Below, in pieces: positions 1 to 5,431 of a stretch of 5,431 bases of DNA; the stretch's first letter is position 1; each line of letters starts with the position of its first letter. Where the stretch lies: the NCBI GenBank assembly GCA_014378225.1, contig JACMOA010000101.1, positions 1-5,431 of the forward strand, in the 5' to 3' direction. The notes below the pieces were generated by a model. It was not told the DNA's origin, did not search any database, and worked only from the letters and a program-made list of their open reading frames with translations. A program made the translations under genes and the position numbers. The stretch comes from Deinococcales bacterium. Its GTDB lineage: Bacteria > Deinococcota > Deinococci > Deinococcales > Deinococcaceae.

Positions 1-410
1 ACGGCAGCCACATCGCTACCTTGCTGCTGACCTTTTTCTTCCGCTACATGCGGCCCCTGATTGAAGGAGGCTACCTGTACATCGCCCTGCCCCCGCTATA
101 CCGCATCATGATTGGGCGCGAGAAAAACGGCGAATACCTTTACAACGAAGCCGACCTCAAAGACCGCGTGGCCAAAGCCAACAAAGAAGGCAAAAAGTAC
201 GAGATTCAGCGCTACAAAGGTCTGGGTGAGATGAACGCCAACCAGCTCTGGGACACCACCATGAACCCAGAAACCCGCAGCCTCAAAGCGGTCAACATTG
301 ACGACCTGCTCGAGGCCAGCGAGATTTTTGAGGACCTGATGGGAACCGAAGTGCCGCCGCGCCGGGAGTTTATTGAACTCAACGCTCGGTATGCTAATTT
401 GGACGTATAA
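1..410 (+). CDS. gyrB: DNA gyrase subunit B, C-terminal part (5' end outside window)
   Basis: This is the last 135 codons of the ATPase/TOPRIM subunit of DNA gyrase, which with GyrA introduces negative supercoils. The reading frame is already open at base 1 (bases 1-2 complete an Asp codon), so the ATG at base 48 is internal and not a start. The fragment opens inside the TOPRIM metal-binding motif (DGSH followed by [13 protein letters not shown]), then runs through [14 protein letters not shown], the conserved [10 protein letters not shown] block and [11 protein letters not shown]. It ends with the typical GyrB tail [20 protein letters not shown] and a TAA stop. The short, conserved carboxy end favours GyrB over the paralogue ParE, but ParE shares most of these motifs. 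There is no frameshift. An intrinsic terminator follows about 50 bp downstream. It holds only one CTCGAG motif. Confidence 0.93.
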   Translation, partial: GSHIATLLLTFFFRYMRPLIEGGYLYIALPPLYRIMIGREKNGEYLYNEADLKDRVAKANKEGKKYEIQRYKGLGEMNANQLWDTTMNPETRSLKAVNIDDLLEASEIFEDLMGTEVPPRREFIELNARYANLDV

Positions 411-460
411 ACGTCTGGCGGGGCAATGAGTGATGAGCAATGAGCTAAACCAAAGGCTCG

Positions 461-498
461 AGAGGGTAGGACTAAATCCCCACCCTCTTTTTTCTTTT
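461..498 (+). terminator. Intrinsic terminator of gyrB
   Basis: AGAGGGT (461-467) pairs with ACCCTCT (482-488) around a 14-nt loop, and the stem is followed directly by a T-rich run TTTTTTCTTTT (488-498). It lies 50 bp after the gyrB stop. On the opposite strand the hairpin is not followed by U residues, so it would not serve the convergent homocitrate synthase gene, for which I see no clear terminator. Confidence 0.85.
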
Positions 499-572
499 CA
501 ATCTGCTCGAGCGCTGAAAATCAGAGACCACCGATAACTGAAAACCAACAACCCGCCCGCTCGAGCGCAAAA

Positions 573-1860
<1,288 letters not shown>

Positions 1861-1926
1861 TAAAATTGGGTAATTGCCTTACATTTGAAAGTCTCGAGGA
1901 TTGAAAAAAAGGCGAGATTTCAAGTC

Positions 1927-2007
1927 TTACCCTTCTGGTCGCTCAAGTGCCTGCTCCACCACATGCTTTCTGGTTTTCCCACTGGCTCCCGAGACCAGAA
2001 TATTCAT
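1927..2007 (-). pseudogene. Remnant 5' end of an NAD(P)-binding (NmrA-like/SDR) gene
   Basis: A 26-codon minus-strand frame begins MNILVSGASGKT and goes on through KHVVEQALER before hitting a TAA. This matches the first beta strand, glycine-rich dinucleotide loop and first helix of atypical short-chain dehydrogenases of the NmrA/NAD(P)H-binding group, whose usual start is of the form MxILVTGATGKTGRxVVEQALxRG. The start is supported by AAGGA (2012-2016) four bases upstream. The third glycine of the GxxGxxG loop is replaced by Arg (AGA, one base from GGA), and homology stops right after the first helix, where ERG would be expected but ERPEG-stop is found. The remaining couple of hundred residues of such a protein are not present. 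I therefore read it as the stub of a deleted gene that has begun to drift. A functional microprotein is possible but unlikely. Confidence 0.62.
1933..2000. repeat. 8-bp inverted repeat spanning the gene remnant
   Basis: TTCTGGTC (1933-1940) and its exact reverse complement GACCAGAA (1993-2000) face each other 52 bp apart. One arm encodes the Ile-Leu-Val of the first strand of the NAD(P)-binding remnant. The other lies at the point where its homology ends. It may mark the deletion junction or be chance. Confidence 0.35.
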
Positions 2008-2073
2008 AAGTTCCTTCTAGAGCGCCCTTTTTCAGAGCACTCCGCTCTCAGAGTATCAAACAAGAATTCACGA

Positions 2074-2098
2074 TATAAAGTAGTTTCACAAAAGTGAA
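2074..2098 (+). promoter_or_regulatory. Weak candidate promoter/operator upstream of the esterase
   Basis: TATAAA (2074-2079) resembles a -10 box, but no acceptable -35 box lies 16-18 bases upstream (around 2051-2057). Six bases after it sits the perfect palindrome TTCAC-aaaa-GTGAA (2085-2098), which has the form of a repressor site overlapping a transcription start. It lies about 160 bp before the likely start of the esterase gene. Assignment to that gene is inference from position. A lone TTGACA at 2226-2231 has no matching -10 box. Confidence 0.25.
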
Positions 2099-2255
2099 TA
2101 GCTTCATGTCTCCAAGCAAACAGCGCTCAGACAGCTTTTATCCATATGTTTCCTCGAGTACAAAAGGCGGATGCACTCGAGAAGTTTTGAGCCTACACCC
2201 GAGCCATCACCTCAAAGGCTTGCTCTTGACACGCCCCAGCGTGCAAACTGTGCAG

Positions 2256-3239
2256 ATGGCCCTTTTTGATTTCCCACTCGAGCAGCTTCAAAAGTACCTT
2301 CCCCCCCGTGACGAACCGCAGGATTTTGATGCTTTCTGGACTGAAACCTTGCAGGAAGCTCGAGAGTTTCCAATAGGCGTTCAGCTCGAGCGAGTAGATT
2401 ACGGCCTTAAAACGGTAGATATTTTTGATGCAAGCTTTGCCGGATACGCGGGTCAGCGCATCCGGGGCTGGTATATCCGCCCTCGAGATATTCAAGAAAA
2501 GCTGCCCTGTGTGGTCGAATACCTCGGGTACGGCGGGGGCCGTGGTCTGGGCCTCGAGCGTCTGCTGTATGCCTCAGCAGGCTACGCCTATCTGCTGATG
2601 GACACGCGGGGACAGGGCGGCGCGTGGCAGTTTGGCGACACGCCCGACATGGTTCCGCTCGAGCTGGCTGAGACTGGGGGCGGTCAGCATCCCGGCTTTA
2701 TGACGCGGGGAATTTTGAATTCTCGGGCTTACTATTACCGCCGAGTTTTCACCGATGCGGTGCGGGCTGTGGACGCCGCTCGAGCGCTCGAGGGAGTAGA
2801 TTCTTCACGGATTGCGGTCACAGGAACTTCTCAGGGCGGCGGCATTTCCTTAGCCGTGGCAGGGCTGGATTCGGGCGTGGGGGCCTGCCTGCCGGATGTC
2901 CCGTTTTTGTGCCATTTCAAGCGAGCGACAGAACTAATTGACACCCATCCCTACGCCGAAATCTCCAACTATCTACGCATTCACCGGGACAAACTCGAGC
3001 GGGTTTTTCAAACGCTGAGCTATTTTGACGGGCTAAATTTTGCCGCTCGAGCGCACTGTCCCACCCTGTTTTCGGTGGGATTGATGGACGACGTTTGTCC
3101 ACCCAGCACAGTGTACGCAGCTTTTAACCACTATGCAGGAAGCAAAGAAATGCGGGTCTATCCCTACAACGGTCACGAAGGCGGCGGGGAAGTTCAGGCG
3201 CTCGAGCGGTTGAAGTTTTTGGGTCAGTTGTGGGAATAG
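2256..3239 (+). CDS. CE7 family acetylxylan esterase / cephalosporin-C deacetylase
   Basis: A serine hydrolase that removes acetyl groups from xylo-oligosaccharides and cephalosporin C. Characterised relatives act in the cytoplasm as hexamers, and this protein shows no signal peptide. From the ATG at 2256 it has 327 residues, nearly the length of the Thermotoga maritima enzyme (325), and matches it from the first residues ([14 protein letters not shown]). Visible motifs are FSGY-type AGQRIRGW (65-72), [10 protein letters not shown] (88-97, Tyr92 probably in the oxyanion hole), the CE7 motif RGQG (118-121), GFMTRGI (147-153), nucleophile Ser192 in TGTSQGGG, acid Asp278 in GLMDD and His307 in the HE pair of NGHEGGG. 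The frame is open back to a GTG at 2094, adding 54 residues with no family resemblance, so I prefer 2256. No ribosome binding site is evident before either start; GTG at 2241 or 2250 is a further option. It stands alone and carries 13 CTCGAG copies (11 from 2256 on), the densest gene here. Confidence 0.93.
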   Translation: MALFDFPLEQLQKYLPPRDEPQDFDAFWTETLQEAREFPIGVQLERVDYGLKTVDIFDASFAGYAGQRIRGWYIRPRDIQEKLPCVVEYLGYGGGRGLGLERLLYASAGYAYLLMDTRGQGGAWQFGDTPDMVPLELAETGGGQHPGFMTRGILNSRAYYYRRVFTDAVRAVDAARALEGVDSSRIAVTGTSQGGGISLAVAGLDSGVGACLPDVPFLCHFKRATELIDTHPYAEISNYLRIHRDKLERVFQTLSYFDGLNFAARAHCPTLFSVGLMDDVCPPSTVYAAFNHYAGSKEMRVYPYNGHEGGGEVQALERLKFLGQLWE

Positions 3240-3274
3240 CGCAAACCTCGAGCACGCCAAACCCATTCATATCC

Positions 3275-3326
3275 AAAGAAAAAGTTAAGAGAAAGCTCGA
3301 GCGCAACACTCGAGCTTTCTCTTAAC
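3275..3326 (-). terminator. Long perfect hairpin terminator of murA, between convergent genes
   Basis: GTTAAGAGAAAGCTCGAG (3284-3301) and its exact reverse complement (3309-3326) form an 18-bp perfect stem with a 7-nt loop. Read on the minus strand the stem is followed at once by TTTTTCTTT (3275-3283), so it is a textbook intrinsic terminator for murA, nine bases past its stop. On the plus strand there is no U-run after the stem, though it could still slow transcription leaving the esterase gene 44 bp upstream. The top of each arm is a CTCGAG motif. Confidence 0.9.
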
Positions 3327-3335
3327 CTCAAAATC

Positions 3336-4619
3336 TCAATCTACAGCCATCGCCAGTTCCGGCTCGAGCTGCTCTACATTTGCGCCCAGAGAGCGCAAAC
3401 GGGCAGCCAGGTTTTCATAGCCCCGGTTAATGTACTGCATTCCCTCAATGGTGCTGGTTCCCTCGGCAGCGAGGGCGGCAATAACCAGTGCGCCCCCGGC
3501 CCGGATATCAGCAGCCCTTGCAGTAGTGCCGCGCAGAGAACCGCCACGAATGACCTGTACATGGTCATGGACTTCGATGCTCGCACCCATGCGCCGCATC
3601 TCGTTGACGTGGCTGCGGCGGTCACTGTAAATCTTGTCCACGACCACAGCGGTTCCCTCTACAGTGCTGAGTAAGGCGCACATTTGCGGTTGCAGGTCGG
3701 TGGGAAAGCCAGGGTACTCGCTGGTGGTCAGGTCCACCGCGTGCAGCTTGGTGCCCCTGGCGTCCACCATCACAGTATTCCCATTGTCGAGAATGTTCAC
3801 GCCCATCTCGGTGAGCTTGCCCACCAGCGCCCGCAGATGCTCGAGGCGCACGCCGCTGAAGGTTACGCAGCCACGGGTAGCGGCCACCGCAATCATCATG
3901 GTTCCAGCCTCAATGCGGTCTGGGATGATTTCATACTCTCCCCCACTCAACGCTTCCACACCCTGAACAGTGATAGTGTGGGTTCCTGCACCCCTAATAT
4001 TGGCCCCCAAGCTGTTTAAAAAATTCGCCATGTCCACCACATCAGTGTCAATGCTGGCATTCTCAAGCGTGACATTGCCTCCACCCAGCACACTCGAGAG
4101 AATGGCGTTCTGGGTGGCTCCCACAGTCAGCATCTCAAACACGTAGGTGCCGCGTGGGGCGTGGGTGCGAATGGCGTGAAAAGACCCCTCGAGTTCGGAA
4201 ATCTCGAAGCCAAAGGCTTTCATAGCCTTGATGTGCTGGTCTACCGGGCGGTCTCCCCAGGCGCAGCCCCCCGGCATTCCCACCGTAGCCACTCCCGCTC
4301 TCGAGAGCAGCGCTCCCAGAATGCTGAACGAGGCCCGCATCTTGCTGACCAACTCAAAAGGAGCCTCAGTACTAGCAAGCTCAGGGGTGTGGAGCAGGAG
4401 AGTGTGCTCTCCCAGCCAGGTGAAGTGGGTTCCCAGACTTCCCATAATCTCGAGCAGGTTGAAGATGTCGCTCAAGCGTGGAACCCCATACAGGGTGACC
4501 GGCTGGCAGGTAAGCAGGCTCGAAACGATGATGGGCAAAGCAGCATTTTTGCTGGATTGAACCCGAATACTACCTGCCAGGGGGGTGCCACCGAGGATAC
4601 GGAGAGGGGTGAGCTGCAT
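3336..4619 (-). CDS. murA: UDP-N-acetylglucosamine 1-carboxyvinyltransferase
   Basis: Catalyses the first committed step of peptidoglycan synthesis in the cytoplasm: transfer of enolpyruvate from phosphoenolpyruvate to UDP-N-acetylglucosamine. The 427-residue product has the family's length and two-domain inside-out alpha/beta fold. Lys24-Asn25 lie in SSKNAALPI. The loop PGGCAWGDRPVDQHI holds Cys119, the residue that fosfomycin alkylates, and Arg124. YPGFPTDLQPQ holds Asp308, equivalent to the catalytic Asp305 of Escherichia coli. Arg334 lies in IYSDRRSHVNEM, Arg373 in DIRAGGALVIAA and Arg399 in YINRGYENL. No expected active-site residue is missing. The ATG at 4619 has AAGGA six bases upstream (4626-4630), which fixes the start. 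It is monocistronic, bounded by a strong terminator and by a gap of about 400 bp with a structured leader candidate. It carries six CTCGAG copies. Confidence 0.96.
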   Translation of the reverse strand: MQLTPLRILGGTPLAGSIRVQSSKNAALPIIVSSLLTCQPVTLYGVPRLSDIFNLLEIMGSLGTHFTWLGEHTLLLHTPELASTEAPFELVSKMRASFSILGALLSRAGVATVGMPGGCAWGDRPVDQHIKAMKAFGFEISELEGSFHAIRTHAPRGTYVFEMLTVGATQNAILSSVLGGGNVTLENASIDTDVVDMANFLNSLGANIRGAGTHTITVQGVEALSGGEYEIIPDRIEAGTMMIAVAATRGCVTFSGVRLEHLRALVGKLTEMGVNILDNGNTVMVDARGTKLHAVDLTTSEYPGFPTDLQPQMCALLSTVEGTAVVVDKIYSDRRSHVNEMRRMGASIEVHDHVQVIRGGSLRGTTARAADIRAGGALVIAALAAEGTSTIEGMQYINRGYENLAARLRSLGANVEQLEPELAMAVD

Positions 4620-4661
4620 GGAAAATCCTTTTGGTGCATCAGCTTTAAGCCGAGAGAAGGT

Positions 4662-4725
4662 GAGTAGAGTACGACTTCATGTCGTCAGTAGCATGTTACA
4701 CATCATGCTCAGCGCCTGTCTACTC
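4662..4725 (-). ncRNA. Candidate structured 5' leader of murA (three-way junction)
   Basis: Three nested inverted repeats lie 43 bp upstream of murA. An outer 7-bp pair, GAGTAGA (4662-4668) with TCTACTC (4719-4725), encloses ACGAC-5 nt-GTCGT (4671-4685) and AGCATG-8 nt-CATGCT (4690-4709). On the murA transcript these would fold into a closing stem with two hairpins, the shape of a small cis-acting RNA. It matches no riboswitch class that I recognise. It is not a tRNA: there is no T-loop sequence and the arm sizes are wrong. The inner AGCATG palindrome could instead be a protein binding site on DNA. No good promoter was found upstream on the minus strand, so transcription through it is assumed. 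Confidence 0.3.
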
Positions 4726-5019
4726 GAGAGGAAAAAAGTTTTTCAGCCTGCTCTCAGTCAAATCTCAGGCTAATCCTCGAGCCTAACGCACAATTTGACC
4801 TGCTCATCAGGCAAAGCCTCAAAAAGTCCCACAAGTGTAAAGAAAAGGTGAAGACGTAGGAGTGTTGGCTCGAGCTACAAACCTAGAGCACTGTTCTTGT
4901 GTAAGATACTAACTATAGTGACGAATTTTATACTTTCTCTCTCTGTGGATTCGTCGGTTCTAGCCAGCCTTCGCCTCCCGCTCGAGCGTGCCGTTTGAGG
5001 CCAGAATTTGAGGAAAAAC
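4726..5019. other. Intergenic region between murA and the RHH gene
   Basis: About 290 bp without a gene. It holds four CTCGAG copies (counting the one at 4723-4728) and a 6-bp inverted repeat AGCCTG/CAGGCT (4745-4750 and 4766-4771). On the minus strand that repeat is followed after a gap by CTTTTTT. It also has short hairpins near 4797-4819 and an AT-rich stretch at 4900-4935. I see no coding remnant, tRNA or mobile element. Confidence 0.6.
4929..4934 (+). promoter_or_regulatory. Possible -10 box for the RHH gene
   Basis: TATACT inside an AT-rich stretch (TTTTATACTTT), about 85 bp before the gene. The hexamers 16-18 bases upstream do not resemble TTGACA, and a second candidate TATAGT lies at 4914-4919. 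The sequence only suggests that transcription starts in this area. Confidence 0.25.
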
Positions 5020-5238
5020 ATGCCAAAAAAAGAGAAAAAACGTTTGCAGGTCGTCATCAGTGAAGAGCAAGACGCCCTGCTGACCGAGACCGCCTATGAG
5101 CTATCCAGCCGAGAACGTATCTTTTCTAAAAGTGAGGTGGTGCGCCTTGCTATTCATAATCTGGCTAAGGAAATCAAGGCTGGACACACCAATCTGGAAG
5201 AATTAGCGGCCAGCCTAGCGGGGGATGAGGACGAGTGA
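5020..5238 (+). CDS. Small ribbon-helix-helix (CopG/MetJ-like) DNA-binding protein
   Basis: A 72-residue protein with the layout of a ribbon-helix-helix regulator, a fold that binds DNA as a dimer by placing paired beta strands in the major groove. A basic N terminus (MPKKEKK) leads into a strand RLQVVIS (8-14). Helix A covers about 15-29 (EEQDALLTETAYELS) and helix B starts at SKSEVVRLAIHNLAKEI (36-52), the usual S-x-S-E-V-V-R type start of the second helix. The tail is acidic (GDEDE). Two starts are possible: ATG 5020 with GAGG (5010-5013) six bases upstream, or TTG 5008 with another GAGG (4997-5000) seven bases upstream, adding four residues. ATG is preferred. No toxin or other partner gene follows in the next 190 bp, so it may be an autonomous regulator or an orphan antitoxin. 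Its target is unknown. It is the only gene here with no CTCGAG. Confidence 0.72.
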   Translation: MPKKEKKRLQVVISEEQDALLTETAYELSSRERIFSKSEVVRLAIHNLAKEIKAGHTNLEELAASLAGDEDE

Positions 5239-5252
5239 GTTCTGTAAATTCA

Positions 5253-5301
5253 AGGTCAAACGCTGAACGCCAAAACCATCCTGGCGTTCAACGTTTGACC
5301 T
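5253..5301. repeat. Long imperfect hairpin downstream of the RHH gene
   Basis: AGGTCAAACG (5253-5262) pairs with CGTTTGACCT (5292-5301), and GAACGCCA (5265-5272) with TGGCGTTC (5282-5289). The two helices are separated by a CT/AA internal loop and closed by a 9-nt loop. It starts 14 bp after the gene's stop, where a terminator is expected, but neither strand has a good U-run after it. It may be a U-poor terminator, an RNA-stabilising structure or a copy of a dispersed palindromic repeat. Confidence 0.6.
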
Positions 5302-5431
5302 CTTAGTTAAACCACACCTTGTAAGTTAGAGGAGGGACTGAGGAGGGCAAACCGTAACACACCTGAACCCTCGAGGTCGTCCGGTAGCAGGGTCGTTGTG
5401 CTGCTCCATTTTTATCAGAGTCCGAACGGCT
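5302..5431. other. Gene-free tail with an 8-bp direct repeat
   Basis: No gene or RNA is recognised up to the window edge. GAGGAGGG is repeated at 5329-5336 and 5340-5347. Each copy resembles a ribosome binding site, but no start codon with a supported frame follows at the right distance. One CTCGAG lies at 5370-5375 and a small hairpin AGCAG/CTGCT near 5385-5405. This could be the leader or promoter region of a gene beyond the edge. Confidence 0.4.

Noticed and set aside
423..444. Direct repeat GCAATGAG after gyrB
   Set aside because: Short, simple TGAG-rich sequence; no CRISPR-like spacing or further copies.
1885..2097. 70-codon plus-strand frame in the gap before the esterase
   Set aside because: It starts at TTG without a ribosome binding site, shows no recognisable motif and runs opposite the NAD(P)-binding remnant.
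2226..2254. TTGACA as -35 box of an esterase promoter
   Set aside because: The hexamer 17 bases on (TGTGCA) is not a -10 box, and transcription would start after the chosen ATG.
4161..4667. 168-codon plus-strand frame antisense to the start of murA
   Set aside because: Shadow of murA codon usage with no motif and no ribosome binding site.
4662..4725. tRNA gene suggested by a 7-bp closing stem with inner arms
   Set aside because: No T-loop sequence, wrong arm number and sizes, and no CCA-compatible end.
4731..4771. Attenuator-like AGCCTG/CAGGCT hairpin followed by CTTTTTT on the minus strand upstream of murA
   Set aside because: The stem is only 6 bp with a 15-nt loop, and several bases separate it from the T-run; too weak to call.
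5348..5431. Open frames running off the right edge on both strands
   Set aside because: None has a start codon with a ribosome site at the right distance or recognisable protein similarity.

Overview
The window looks like a chromosomal segment from a member of the Deinococcota (Deinococcus-Thermus). The main reason is an alpha-aminoadipate-type homocitrate synthase that follows the Thermus enzyme almost motif for motif. The moderate GC content and AT-rich gaps fit a lower-GC lineage better than Thermus itself, but this is inference and the genus cannot be fixed. Nothing here marks a plasmid, phage or insertion sequence.

Layout from left to right: the last 135 codons of gyrB (+) and its intrinsic terminator; homocitrate synthase (-) with a very good sigma70-type promoter and a short leader; a gap of about 480 bp holding the decayed 5' end of an NAD(P)-binding (NmrA-like) gene (-); a CE7 acetylxylan esterase / cephalosporin-C deacetylase (+); a strong hairpin terminator between convergent genes; murA (-); a gap of about 400 bp with a structured murA leader candidate; a small ribbon-helix-helix DNA-binding protein (+); a long imperfect hairpin; and a gene-free tail. 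Each gene appears to be its own transcription unit, and orientations alternate strictly (+,-,+,-,+). The genes serve separate housekeeping jobs (DNA topology, lysine synthesis, glycan deacetylation, peptidoglycan precursor synthesis) and do not form a pathway or a defence-type system.

The most striking signal is not a gene. The palindrome CTCGAG occurs 41 times by hand count in 5431 bp, where about 1.3 would be expected for a random hexamer. It lies in genes, in gaps, in a leader and inside a terminator hairpin. This is a HIP1-like or uptake-sequence-like highly iterated palindrome. It is dense in the esterase (13 copies), sparse in the gyrB fragment (1) and absent from the ribbon-helix-helix gene. 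Further points of interest are the pseudogene remnant, a homocitrate synthase leader hairpin that could mask its ribosome binding site, and a possible three-way-junction RNA upstream of murA.
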